Source: Aquificaceae bacterium UBA2488 (GTDB lineage Bacteria; Aquificota; Aquificia; Aquificales; Aquificaceae). Taken from it: DNA of 9,567 nucleotides. A program made the position numbers and the translations under genes. The notes under the pieces were generated by a model. The model was not told where the DNA came from, searched no databases, and saw only the letters and a list, made by a program, of their open reading frames with translations. Location: contig DDOS01000026.1 of NCBI GenBank assembly GCA_002341805.1, positions 2,853 to 12,419 of the forward strand. The letters run 5' to 3'. Positions 1 to 7,144 of the stretch are shown here, piece by piece (positions within the stretch are counted from its first letter, which is position 1; each line of letters starts with the position of its first letter).

Positions 1-314
1 ATCCGGAGAATAAAGACCAAGCAAAAGTCGTTTTAAATTATTTATTGTCTCATGGGTACAACTTTGACTTAGGCATAGCTCAAATAAATATAGTGAATAT
101 AAGATCTATGGGTTTAGATCCCTATAAACTCTTAGACCCTTGTCAAAATTTAGATGTTTCTGCTATCTTACTAAAAAGCCTAATAAATAGGTATGGTTTT
201 AATTGGCAAGCCATATGGCGTTATAATGGAAGACCCTCTTATGCCTACAAAGTTTATCATGCTCTTCTTTGGTTAAGAAAGCATCCTAACTATTATGCTT
301 TTGGAAATCCATAA
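1..314 (+). CDS. Lytic transglycosylase, SLT domain, C-terminal part (5' end outside window)
   Basis: The reading frame is open from the first complete codon (position 3) to TAA at 312-314, so the gene enters from the left. TTG at 45 is an internal codon, not a convincing start. The visible part has the second half of a type 23/VirB1-IagB-like SLT fold: an FDLGIAQIN motif (the family's 'YDxGLMQIN'), then LLDPCQN, a helix ending in LINRYGFNWQAIWRYNG, and SYAYKVYHALL near the end. Enzymes of this family cleave the MurNAc-GlcNAc bond of peptidoglycan with formation of 1,6-anhydroMurNAc. The catalytic Glu (ES-x-F motif) would lie upstream of the window and cannot be checked, nor can a signal peptide. 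The last 29 nt overlap the 3' end of the convergent dcd gene. The fold is a firm call; whether the protein is a housekeeping enzyme or belongs to a secretion/pilus machine is unknown. Confidence 0.82.
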   Translation, partial: PENKDQAKVVLNYLLSHGYNFDLGIAQINIVNIRSMGLDPYKLLDPCQNLDVSAILLKSLINRYGFNWQAIWRYNGRPSYAYKVYHALLWLRKHPNYYAFGNP

Positions 315-825
315 ATATTTTTGAAGGGGTAGGATTTTTCTGGGATTTATATTTACCGCTATAAATATTTGAAGGAGTTTTATCAAGCATTGCGAACACC
401 AGCTGACATATCCTCATACCATGATAAAGCTTTATAGGATAACTGTTTGCGTTATATAGCTCTAATGTAATTTGTCCTTCAAAACCTGCATCTACCCATC
501 CTGCATTTTCTATGAAAAGCCCAAGACGCCCCAAGGAACTTCTCCCTTCCACAAAAGCCGTTATATTATCAGGCAATTTAATATACTCTATCGTAGAGGC
601 TAATACAAAATCCTTAGGTTTTATAACAAAATACTCTTCAAAATTAATAATTTCCGATGGTATTTGGCTTTTAACATCTATAACATCCGTATTGGCATAT
701 ACTAAAATTGAATTATCTAACCTAAGATCCAGAGATGAGCATTGCAAAGACGCTCTATCAAAAGGCTCTATAATAATTTTATCATTTTCTATATATTCTA
801 ATATAGTCTTATCACTTAGTATCAA
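286..825 (-). CDS. dcd: dCTP deaminase (possibly bifunctional dCTP deaminase/dUTPase)
   Basis: A 179-aa trimeric dUTPase-fold enzyme that deaminates dCTP to dUTP for dTTP synthesis in the cytosol. The N-terminus MILSDK is the family's usual start and is encoded from a TTG codon. AGAGGTAGG at 833-841 lies 7 nt upstream of this TTG and supports it. Motifs: SLDLRL 31-36, GRSSLGRLG 94-102, the active-site stretch [18 protein letters not shown] 108-125 with D112 and E122 (expected catalytic Glu), and [12 protein letters not shown] 157-168, the C-terminal lid. The loop before D112 is shorter than in the E. coli enzyme and resembles the Methanocaldococcus jannaschii/Mycobacterium DCD-DUT enzymes, which also hydrolyse dUTP to dUMP; bifunctionality is an inference. 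The first 14 nt overlap the end of lon, so translation is probably coupled. The 3' end overlaps the convergent transglycosylase gene. Confidence 0.93.
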   Translation of the reverse strand: MILSDKTILEYIENDKIIIEPFDRASLQCSSLDLRLDNSILVYANTDVIDVKSQIPSEIINFEEYFVIKPKDFVLASTIEYIKLPDNITAFVEGRSSLGRLGLFIENAGWVDAGFEGQITLELYNANSYPIKLYHGMRICQLVFAMLDKTPSNIYSGKYKSQKNPTPSKIFMDFQKHNS

Positions 826-3214
826 CTTTTTTCCTACCTCTTTTAGGTTTTGTTTTTAGTGGGTCTTTAAACACTATGTCAAATACTTCATCAAGATGGT
901 CTACAAAATGAAATGTCATCTTATCTCTTACATATTCAGGAAGGTCTTCCATCACCTCTAATTTGTTTTTAGAGGGCAATATTACTTCGTATATACTAGC
1001 TCTTTTGGCCGCCAATATCTTCTCTTTGACACCACCTATGGGTAATACCCTGCCTCTTAGTGTCACCTCACCGGTCATCGCCACATCTAATCTAACGGGC
1101 TTTTCTGCAAACACAGACAATATACCTGTGGCTATAGCTATGCCAGCAGAAGGACCATCTTTCGGCACCGCACCTTCTGGTACATGTATATGAATATCAT
1201 AGCTTGAAAATAGTTTTGTATCTATATTGTACTGATCTGCCTTTGACTTTATATAAGATAAAGCCGCTTGAGCAGATTCTTTCATCACATCCCCTAAAGA
1301 ACCTGTTAAAATAAGCCCTCCTTTACCTTTTAGTCTGGTCACTTCTATATACATAATTTCTCCGCCCACTTCCGTCCAAGCGAGACCAGTAACAAGCCCT
1401 ATAGCTTGCTCTAATTCTTCTTTTTCTCTTGTTATGCGAGGAGCACCAAGAAGCTCTTTAACAGCGTTTTTATCCACCACAAAGGGTGGTTTTTGACCCT
1501 TTAGCTTTTTTACCGCTAATTTTCTTAGTATAGAAGATAGTTTTTGTTTTAGATTTCTAACACCAGCTTCTCTTGTGTAGCTTCTTATCGCTTCCAGGAT
1601 AGCATCATCTTTTATTTTAATGTCCGATTCTTTAAAACCATGTTCTTTAATGATATTAGGTAGTAAATGACTTTTAGCTATATGAAGCTTTTCCTCCTCC
1701 GAATAACCAGATAGATATAAAACCTCCATTCTATCTAAAAGTGGTTGAGGGATAGTATCTGCCCTATTACCAGTTGCCACAAAAAGAACTTCCGATAAAT
1801 CAAAAGGATGTCCTATATAAAGGTCAGTGAAGTTTTTATTCTGTTCTGGGTCTAATACTTCGAGCAGTGCTGCCGCAGGATCCCCTTGAAAAGACACCGC
1901 CAATTTATCTATCTCATCCAGCATAATGAGAGGATTTTTAACTCCCGCTTGTTTTATGGCTTGTATTATACGCCCAGGCATCGCTCCCACATAAGTTCTT
2001 CTATGGCCTCTTATTTCAGCTTCATCTCTCATACCCCCCAAGGATATCCTAACAAACGGCCTACCAGTAGCTTTAGCGATAGACTGTCCCAATGAGGTCT
2101 TACCTACCCCAGGTGGTCCTATAAAACACAGGATAGTAGACTTAGAACCCTGACCTTTGGTAAGTTTTCTAACCGATAAATATTCAATAATACGCTCTTT
2201 TATCTTTTCTAAGTCATAGTGATCTTTATCAAGTATCTTTTGAGCTTCCTCTATGTTAAACTTATCCTTGGTTTTTTTGCTCCAAGGTAGTTCAAATATC
2301 CAATCAAGCCATGTTCTTATAACAGTGCTTTCAGCAGATTCTGGATACATTTTTGCAAATCTGTTTATCTGTTTTTCTATATCCAATTTTACAGATTTTG
2401 GGGCTTTTAGTTTTTTGAGCTTTTCCAAATAATCTTTTACTTCGGCTTGCTTATCATCGGCTTCCCCAAGTTCTTCCTGGATAGCTTTCATCTGTTGCCT
2501 TAGATAGTACTCTTTTTGCTCTTTTTCCATCTTTTCTCTGGCACTGTTTTTTATGCGATTCTGAAGCTCTAATATGCTAACTTCCGAAGCCAATAAATCA
2601 TGTATTTTTACAAGCTTCTTATGAATATCATCTATCTCTAAAATGCTCTGGGCATCTTGGGCTTTTAAATCTAAAACAGAAGCCACCAAATCCAAAAATT
2701 TATCAAGCTCTTCGGTCTCCCTTATTATAGCTATAAAATCAGGTATTATCTGTTTTCCAAGATTAATAGCTTTTTCTAAAAGATCCTTTATAGAACTTAC
2801 ATAAGCTTTCTCTTTTTTAGAAAGGCTATCTATCAAAATCACCTGTTCTTTAATAGGTTCTACATTTCCTATGTATATACCATTTATTTTTTCAATGTTT
2901 GTGAGTTTACCTTTTTCTATACCTTGAGCCAATATCTTTAATCTACCGTCTTCTAAGGGTACAGCCCTTAATATCTTTACAATGGTGCCTATTTCGTAAA
3001 AATCTTTTATATTCGTTGGTTCTTCTTTATCTCTATCTTTTTGTAGTACAAAAACCATCAACTTATTATTTTTAAAAGCATCTTCTATGGCTTTTACAGA
3101 GAACGACCTTCCCACAAAGAGCGGAATCACCATACCTGGATATACCACTATGTCCCTTAAAGGCATCACATTCAATCTTTGGGTTCCTTCAATATTAGGT
3201 ATTTCTAAATCCAT
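812..3214 (-). CDS. lon: ATP-dependent Lon protease (LonA type)
   Basis: An 800-aa homo-oligomeric cytosolic AAA+ protease that unfolds and degrades misfolded and regulatory proteins. The full domain set is present: an N-terminal LAN substrate-recognition domain at about 12-205, a coiled-coil linker at about 210-270, and an AAA+ module with Walker A GPPGVGKT 366-373, Walker B LIMLDEID 429-436, sensor-1 N483, a candidate arginine finger R495 and sensor-2 R553. The C-terminal protease domain has PKDGPSAG 684-691 with nucleophile S689 and GGVKEK 727-732 with K732, forming the Ser-Lys dyad. Length matches LonA (E. coli about 784 aa). A short basic tail (KPKRGRKK) ends the protein. ATG at 3214-3212 begins the conserved region directly and has only a modest AGGG upstream. 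It follows purQ after an 88-nt spacer that may fold, and no clear separate promoter was found. No damage is visible. Confidence 0.97.
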   Translation of the reverse strand: MDLEIPNIEGTQRLNVMPLRDIVVYPGMVIPLFVGRSFSVKAIEDAFKNNKLMVFVLQKDRDKEEPTNIKDFYEIGTIVKILRAVPLEDGRLKILAQGIEKGKLTNIEKINGIYIGNVEPIKEQVILIDSLSKKEKAYVSSIKDLLEKAINLGKQIIPDFIAIIRETEELDKFLDLVASVLDLKAQDAQSILEIDDIHKKLVKIHDLLASEVSILELQNRIKNSAREKMEKEQKEYYLRQQMKAIQEELGEADDKQAEVKDYLEKLKKLKAPKSVKLDIEKQINRFAKMYPESAESTVIRTWLDWIFELPWSKKTKDKFNIEEAQKILDKDHYDLEKIKERIIEYLSVRKLTKGQGSKSTILCFIGPPGVGKTSLGQSIAKATGRPFVRISLGGMRDEAEIRGHRRTYVGAMPGRIIQAIKQAGVKNPLIMLDEIDKLAVSFQGDPAAALLEVLDPEQNKNFTDLYIGHPFDLSEVLFVATGNRADTIPQPLLDRMEVLYLSGYSEEEKLHIAKSHLLPNIIKEHGFKESDIKIKDDAILEAIRSYTREAGVRNLKQKLSSILRKLAVKKLKGQKPPFVVDKNAVKELLGAPRITREKEELEQAIGLVTGLAWTEVGGEIMYIEVTRLKGKGGLILTGSLGDVMKESAQAALSYIKSKADQYNIDTKLFSSYDIHIHVPEGAVPKDGPSAGIAIATGILSVFAEKPVRLDVAMTGEVTLRGRVLPIGGVKEKILAAKRASIYEVILPSKNKLEVMEDLPEYVRDKMTFHFVDHLDEVFDIVFKDPLKTKPKRGRKKVDTK
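833..841 (-). promoter_or_regulatory. Shine-Dalgarno of dcd, deciding a TTG start
   Basis: On the minus strand AGAGGTAGG is followed by seven nucleotides and then TTG at 825-823. The site lies inside the last codons of lon. It is the only good ribosome binding site near the conserved MILSDK N-terminus and there is no ATG at that place, so dcd is read from TTG. Confidence 0.7.
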
Positions 3215-3227
3215 AAAAGCCCTAAAA

Positions 3228-3245
3228 CCAAAGCTCTTACTTTGG
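3228..3245 (-). terminator. Weak hairpin with short T run just upstream of lon (attenuator or leader stem)
   Basis: On the minus strand CCAAAG-TAAGAG-CTTTGG gives a perfect 6-bp stem with a 6-nt loop, followed by TTTT and then the AGGG that could serve lon as a ribosome binding site. The stem is A/T-rich and the T run is short, so full termination is doubtful. It could act as a partial terminator of purSQ or as a leader structure for lon. Confidence 0.35.
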
Positions 3246-3260
3246 ACTGGTATTTTTATC

Positions 3261-3307
3261 CCGCCTATGATTTTGGTAGCCTATTCCAGCTGGCGGTATT
3301 AGCTACC
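3261..3307 (-). promoter_or_regulatory. Structured purQ-lon spacer, possible pseudoknot
   Basis: On the minus strand GGTAGC (3307-3302, spanning the purQ stop codon) pairs perfectly with GCTACC (3280-3275) around a 21-nt loop. Inside that loop CCGCC (3296-3292) can pair with GGCGG (3265-3261) nine nucleotides past the stem, the arrangement of an H-type pseudoknot. No T tract follows, so this is not a classic terminator. The spacer looks richer in G+C than the flanking genes. A regulatory role is inferred from pairing potential only. Confidence 0.3.
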
Positions 3308-3983
3308 CTATCAACGAGTGCCATATTTTTAATCCATCAAGACCATCTAATATATCCTCTGATATACGTTCAGGATGTGGCATCATACCTGCTACGTTGC
3401 CAGACTTGTTGCATATACCTGCTATGTTGTTAACAGAACCGTTTGGGTTAGCTTCTTGGCTTATGTTTCCACATTCATCTACATATCTCAATATCACTTG
3501 ATCGTTTGATTCTATTTCATTTAGAACATCTTCAGGGGCATAAAACCTTCCATCATGATGAGCTATTGGAAGCTTTATAATATCGTTTTTTACTATTTTA
3601 TTGGTAAAAGCCGTGGAAACATTTCCCACCACAAGATATTGCCTTTTACATATAAACTTATCGTTTTCGTTTGGCAACAAGGCTCCAGGTAAAAGCCTAA
3701 GCTCTGTAAGTATCTGAAAGCCATTGCAGATTCCAAGAACATATTTACCTTTGTTGGCAAAGTCTACTATTGCCTTTGCAAGTGGGGTTTTTGAAGCCAA
3801 GGCCCCAGGCCTAAGATAGTCTCCAAAAGAAAAACCTCCAGGCAGTATCACCACATCAAAATCAGACAAGTCTGTTTCGGTGTAATAAAGCAATTTAGCA
3901 TCTTCTTGCAATATATCTTTTACCACATAGTAAGTATCATAATCACAGTTTGACCCTGGAAATACAGCTATCCCTATCTTCAT
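3303..3983 (-). CDS. purQ: Phosphoribosylformylglycinamidine synthase, glutamine amidotransferase subunit PurQ
   Basis: A 226-aa class I glutamine amidotransferase. It releases ammonia from glutamine and, with PurS and PurL, converts FGAR to FGAM in de novo purine synthesis. Visible motifs: VFPGSNCDYD 7-16, VVILPGGFSFGDYLRPGA 44-61 with the oxyanion-region glycines, the nucleophile elbow GICNGFQ with C86, and PHPER with H203 and E205 completing the triad. Length is usual for the small PurQ of organisms that also have PurS, as opposed to the fused large PurL of enterobacteria. ATG at 3983-3981 overlaps the purS TGA by 4 nt (ATGA), so the two are translationally coupled at about 1:1. purL is not in the window. 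The N-terminus starts directly at the conserved MKIGIAVFPGSN. Confidence 0.96.
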   Translation of the reverse strand: MKIGIAVFPGSNCDYDTYYVVKDILQEDAKLLYYTETDLSDFDVVILPGGFSFGDYLRPGALASKTPLAKAIVDFANKGKYVLGICNGFQILTELRLLPGALLPNENDKFICKRQYLVVGNVSTAFTNKIVKNDIIKLPIAHHDGRFYAPEDVLNEIESNDQVILRYVDECGNISQEANPNGSVNNIAGICNKSGNVAGMMPHPERISEDILDGLDGLKIWHSLIG

Positions 3984-4192
3984 AATATCTGATAATCCTC
4001 GATAAGCGGGTTTAATATATAGTTTTCTACAATATCTTTTATTTTGTCTGGAGAAGCACTCTCAATCTCCACCACTTTGCCAATTCTCACATCCTCTACA
4101 TCAAAACCAGCCTCAGTAAGCACATCTTTTAAGGCTCTTCCCTGTGGGTCTAATATAGCCTCTTTTGGCATTATAAGGATTTTAGTTTTCAT
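3980..4192 (-). CDS. purS: Phosphoribosylformylglycinamidine synthase subunit PurS
   Basis: A small dimeric subunit that bridges PurQ and PurL in the FGAM synthase complex. The product is 70 aa from this start, with the family pattern MKTKILIMPKEAILDPQGRAL followed after a short stretch by GFDVEDVRIGKVVEIE (the usual 'LDPQG' and 'VR.GK..E' motifs). An in-frame ATG six codons upstream (4210) gives a longer product, but it lies inside the spacer of a good promoter, and the extra MVYNKS is not typical of the family. The start at 4192 is therefore preferred. Neither ATG has a Shine-Dalgarno sequence; the -10 box ends only 6 nt before the 4192 ATG, so the mRNA is probably leaderless. First gene of the purS-purQ-lon-dcd cluster; its TGA overlaps the purQ ATG. 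Confidence 0.9.
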   Translation of the reverse strand: MKTKILIMPKEAILDPQGRALKDVLTEAGFDVEDVRIGKVVEIESASPDKIKDIVENYILNPLIEDYQIL

Positions 4193-4198
4193 GCTTTT

Positions 4199-4227
4199 AT
4201 TATAAACCATTTAATAAAGTTTTACAA
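4199..4227 (-). promoter_or_regulatory. Promoter of purS cluster, predicted leaderless start
   Basis: On the minus strand TTGTAA (4227-4222) and a perfect TATAAT (4204-4199) are separated by 17 bp. AAAAGC follows and then ATG at 4192, so transcription should begin at or within a base or two of the start codon. The geometry is identical to the promoter at 6104-6132. Confidence 0.72.
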
Positions 4228-4339
4228 TATCTTTGTGGAAATCCCATTATTTTGATCGCTATTTAAGGCTATAAATAAGAACGATATATTTTTGATATTT
4301 ATGTTAAATATATAGATGTATGATGTAGGAGGTTTAAAA

Positions 4340-4566
4340 ATGGATATTCAATCTTTGTTTTAAAAGCTTCCAAACTACCCGGTTATAAAATTCATCCAAA
4401 AAACTTACGAAAAAATGAAGTCATTTGGTATAGAAATAGATAAGTAACAAGATGTCTTTAATCAAGATGCCGAAAAACTACGATGGCTGCCGAGGCAATA
4501 GCTCATGGTCATTGCATAAAGTTAGGTGTAACCTCTCTGATACTTTTAAATATGATCTCTCTATAA
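4340..4566 (+). pseudogene. Decayed small gene of unknown function (about 75 aa when restored)
   Basis: AGGAGG at 4327-4332 is a strong ribosome binding site in front of ATG 4340, but the frame stops after seven codons (MDIQSLF). Reading on gives KLPNYPVIKFIQKTYEKMK, then FGIEIDK, a second stop (TAA 4445-4447), then QDVFNQDAEKLR. A one-base loss near 4481-4486 then moves the frame to AAEAIAHGHCIKLGVTS and on to a TAA at 4564-4566. Both stops are TAA where GAA (Glu) would fit, one substitution each. The restored protein would be helical and soluble, with no membrane segment or signal peptide. I do not recognise the family. The end overlaps by 6 bp the end of the broken AAA-ATPase gene on the other strand. 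At best a heptapeptide is still made from the intact start. Decay is inferred from three lesions in one otherwise protein-like stretch. Confidence 0.6.
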
Positions 4567-6097
4567 AGCTTTTTCCCACTCAAAACTTACTATATTTCTT
4601 TCTTTTTTACTAAACTCTATACCTACAAGGTATATCTCTTTATATTTACCTATATACTTTTCATAATATCTTTTTCCATTTATTTGTTGTAGTGTCTTGT
4701 TTTCTGGTGTATCTACCACTTTAAATTCCAATATAATAACTTTATCTTTATGCATGATGTTTAAATCTATCCTTCCTTTGTTGGTAATGTCTTTTAGTAT
4801 AATGTTAAACCCAAAAGAGGCAAAAAGGCTATAGACAATAGAGGCATAATATCCTTCATAGTTTGCTATGTCGTTGTTGGTATACCAGCTATAGGGTATA
4901 CTTGATAATAGATTATATAAGACATCTTTTATTTTTTCTATCTTATCTTCTAAGATGTAATCTTCTAAATCTAATGGTATTTATAACAGTATCTTCACTT
5001 TGGGTAAAGTAAAAAAGTAGATATCTATTAAAAGATATCTTTACCTCTTTGTCTGGATAAGTAAGATAATAAATAACTCCTTCTTCGGAGTCTTCATAAT
5101 TTTTTATGGTAAGATATCCTGTTTGGAATAACACCGCAACAGGATGAATAAAATCCACATCAAAACTATCAAGAAGCTCATCTGAAGCTCTAACATTCTC
5201 AAGCTCTGGCATGTAAAACCTTTTCTCCATCAAAAGTTTTACTAAAAATGTAGGCGTACCTGTCTCAAACCAAAAAGGTCTAAACTGCTTTTTATTAAAG
5301 TATAAAAGTATATCAAAGGGATTATACACTTTATCCCCAAGCCAAGAATAGCCATTATACCATTTTTTTACTTCTTCTAAATTCACATCCTCTAATCTAT
5401 CTTTAAATATACTAAGAATTTCTTCTTGGGTATATCCACAGATAGTAGAAAACTCTTTATCAATTGTTATATCGTTTAATTGATTTAACCCTGAGAATAT
5501 AGACACTTTTGAAAACTTTGATACACCTGTTAGAAATACTAATTGAAGATAATTATCCATTGGCTTTAGGACTGAATATAGATTTTTCAAAACCTCTCTT
5601 ACTTCTTTTGCCTTTTCTTTTTGGTCTATATTATCAAGTATAGGTTTATCGTATTCATCTATTAGGACTACCACTTTTTGATTATATTTTTTATAAGATT
5701 CATATATTATGCTTTCAAACCAGCTTTTTATATCATGTGTAAATCTTGGTGATACATCTAAAAACTCTTGTATTTTTGTAAGCTTTATTCTTATAGTCTC
5801 TTCTAAATCTTTGGCGTCTTTTATGACTCCTCCTCCAAAATCAATATACACAACAGGATGTACTTTATCCCAATCTCAGTTATCATATAGGTATAATCCT
5901 TCAAAGAGTTCTTTCTTACCAAGAAAAGCCTGTTTTAGGGTATCCACAAACAGTGATTTGCCAAAACGTCTTGGCCGAGAGAGAAAATAATATCCACCCT
6001 TACCAAGCTTTTCCACAAATTTTGTCTTGTCTGCATAATAGTAGTCATCTGTTCTTATTTTCTCAAAACTCGATATTCCAATAGGCAGTGTTTTCAT
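4561..6097 (-). pseudogene. AAA-ATPase-like / PD-(D/E)XK nuclease family gene, broken by one nonsense codon and one frameshift
   Basis: The restored product is about 511 aa, the usual length of the AAA-ATPase_like + PD-(D/E)XK (DUF1703-type) proteins, which often occur in many copies per genome and whose function is unclear. The N-terminus has LPIGISSFEKIR and the family P-loop RPRRFGKS (41-48). An in-frame TGA at 5878-5876 follows LYLYDN and is read through into DWDKVHPVV; Trp (TGG) would fit there. Then come Walker B VVVLIDEYDKP (about 142-152), TGVSKFSKVS (about 190-199) and WYNGYSW (about 246-252). Near 4980-4982 a net +1 shift, probably an extra A in an AAA run, diverts the frame to a short false tail. 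In the other frame the sequence continues through YEGYYAS and GRIDLNI to IILEFKV, the nuclease core with D and E-x-K intact. The open pieces are 6097-5876, 5851-4943 and 4755-4561 (the last extends in frame back to about 4977). Either recent inactivation or sequencing error. Confidence 0.85.
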
Positions 6098-6103
6098 GCT
6101 TTT

Positions 6104-6132
6104 AATATAATAAAATAAAGAAGTTTTGTCAA
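6104..6132 (-). promoter_or_regulatory. Promoter of the AAA-ATPase-like gene, predicted leaderless start
   Basis: On the minus strand a perfect TTGACA (6132-6127) and TATATT (6109-6104) are separated by 17 bp. AAAAGC follows and then ATG at 6097. There is no Shine-Dalgarno sequence. The stretch AAAAGCATGAAAAC is identical to that at purS. The promoter has stayed intact although the gene is broken. Confidence 0.75.
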
Positions 6133-6218
6133 TTTCATATTATTATCATGAGTTGCTTTATGATTGATATTGCATTAGTTTTATGAAGTTGTTTACATAA
6201 CATTTCTGACTTTTAGTA

Positions 6219-6227
6219 TGATATAAT
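6219..6227 (+). promoter_or_regulatory. Extended -10 promoter of atpG
   Basis: TGA-TATAAT forms an extended -10 element (TGn plus a consensus hexamer). No good -35 hexamer is found 16-18 bp upstream, which is acceptable for extended -10 promoters. The predicted transcript starts around 6234 and gives a leader of about 25 nt containing AGAGGTG, so atpG is translated with a normal ribosome binding site, unlike its divergent neighbour. Confidence 0.6.
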
Positions 6228-6258
6228 AGTATATAAATTTTATGTTAGAGGTGAAAAT

Positions 6259-7143
6259 ATGCCAAAGTTATCACCAAGGGATATAAAGAGCAAGATTGCT
6301 GGTATTAAAAATACGATGCGCATAACAAGTGCCATGAAAGTGGTATCTGCTGCAAAATTAAGAAAAGCCCAAGAGAATATCTTTAGAGCAAGACCATATT
6401 CTGATAAACTCTATCAGATAATAGCTCATTTGTTTAGACATATAGACCCTTATTCACATCCACTTTTCAAAAGAAGACCATTAAACACCGTAGATTTGGT
6501 AGTGATAACTGCGGACAGAGGTTTGGCTGGGGCTTTTAATTCAAATATTATAAAAAAAGTGGACAGTTATATAAAATCTTGTGATCAGCAAAACATCAAT
6601 CTTCATCTCATAGGCAAAAAAGCCGTCCAATATTATTCTAAAAGAAAATACAATATCATATCCTCTTATCAAGACGTATTTAAAAAAGAGATAAACTTTG
6701 ACATAGTAAAGTCTTTATCCACTAACCTTATGGAGAGATTTAAAAATGAAGAGACAGATCTTATTGTGATCTTCAACAATGAGATGTTAACAAAAGCCTC
6801 ATACGCTCCGAAGGAAAGAAGATTTTTGCCAGTGGATTATAAAGATGTAAACATACAAGATGATGAGCACAATATAGACCAAAACACCATATACAATATA
6901 GAGGGCAATGAAGCAGATATTATAGATGGTATTCTAAATATATATATGAATTATCAACTTTACAGAGCCCTTTTAGAATCAAATGCTTCTGAGCATTTTG
7001 CCCGTATGGTAGCTATGGATAATGCCACCAAAAACGCAGGAGACCTCATCAAAAAGTGGACTCTTATATTTAACAAAGCCCGCCAAGAGTCCATAACCGC
7101 CGAGCTTATAGACATAGTCACAGCCGCAGAAGCTATGGACTAA
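6259..7143 (+). CDS. atpG: F1F0 ATP synthase gamma subunit
   Basis: The 294-aa central rotor shaft of the F1 sector, turning inside the alpha3beta3 ring at the inner face of the membrane. The N-terminal helix carries the family signature IKSKIAGIKNTMRITSAMK and VSAAKLRKAQ (about 9-38). The central Rossmann-like part has ITADRGLAGAFNSN, and the C-terminal helix ends in ARMVAMDNATKNA and ELIDIVTAAEAM, which pairs with the N-terminal helix as the coiled-coil shaft. Length is normal (E. coli about 287 aa). AGAGGTG at 6247-6253 lies well spaced before ATG 6259. Unusually, no atpA, atpD or other ATP synthase gene flanks it: a broken AAA-ATPase gene lies upstream on the other strand and moaE follows after 1 nt. 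A scattered ATP synthase gene set is inferred. Confidence 0.96.
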   Translation: MPKLSPRDIKSKIAGIKNTMRITSAMKVVSAAKLRKAQENIFRARPYSDKLYQIIAHLFRHIDPYSHPLFKRRPLNTVDLVVITADRGLAGAFNSNIIKKVDSYIKSCDQQNINLHLIGKKAVQYYSKRKYNIISSYQDVFKKEINFDIVKSLSTNLMERFKNEETDLIVIFNNEMLTKASYAPKERRFLPVDYKDVNIQDDEHNIDQNTIYNIEGNEADIIDGILNIYMNYQLYRALLESNASEHFARMVAMDNATKNAGDLIKKWTLIFNKARQESITAELIDIVTAAEAMD

Positions 7144-7144
7144 A

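Noticed and set aside
512..859. A 115-codon open frame on the plus strand across dcd and the end of lon
   Set aside because: It lies antisense to two clear genes with conserved motifs, has no ribosome binding site, and its translation looks like no protein family.
3275..3307. Rho-independent terminator after purQ
   Set aside because: The 6-bp stem has a 21-nt loop and is followed by AAAAT on the minus strand, not by a T tract.
4193..4210. Longer purS starting at the upstream ATG 4210
   Set aside because: This ATG is in the spacer of the predicted promoter, has no ribosome binding site, and adds residues outside the usual PurS N-terminus.
4211..4339. A plus-strand promoter for the small decayed gene (TTGATA at 4292-4297 and TATA-like stretches)
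   Set aside because: No -10 hexamer lies at an acceptable distance from TTGATA; AT-rich sequence gives many weak matches.
5876..5878. Programmed TGA read-through or selenocysteine in the AAA-ATPase-like gene
   Set aside because: Trp fits the position, no selenocysteine-type context is known for this family, and a second lesion (frameshift) lies downstream, so simple decay or sequence error is the better explanation.
5709..5990. A plus-strand open frame opposite the AAA-ATPase-like gene
   Set aside because: The minus strand here codes for recognisable family motifs, including the P-loop region; the plus frame has no start signal and no family resemblance.
4561..6097. An active defence or toxin system built from the small gene and the AAA-ATPase/nuclease gene
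   Set aside because: Both genes are broken as sequenced, the small protein is unrecognised, and no other defence gene is nearby.
6137..6175. Possible operator: ATCAT...ATGAT inverted repeat between the divergent AAA-ATPase and atpG promoters
   Set aside because: Only five fully matched base pairs in a very AT-rich stretch; expected by chance.
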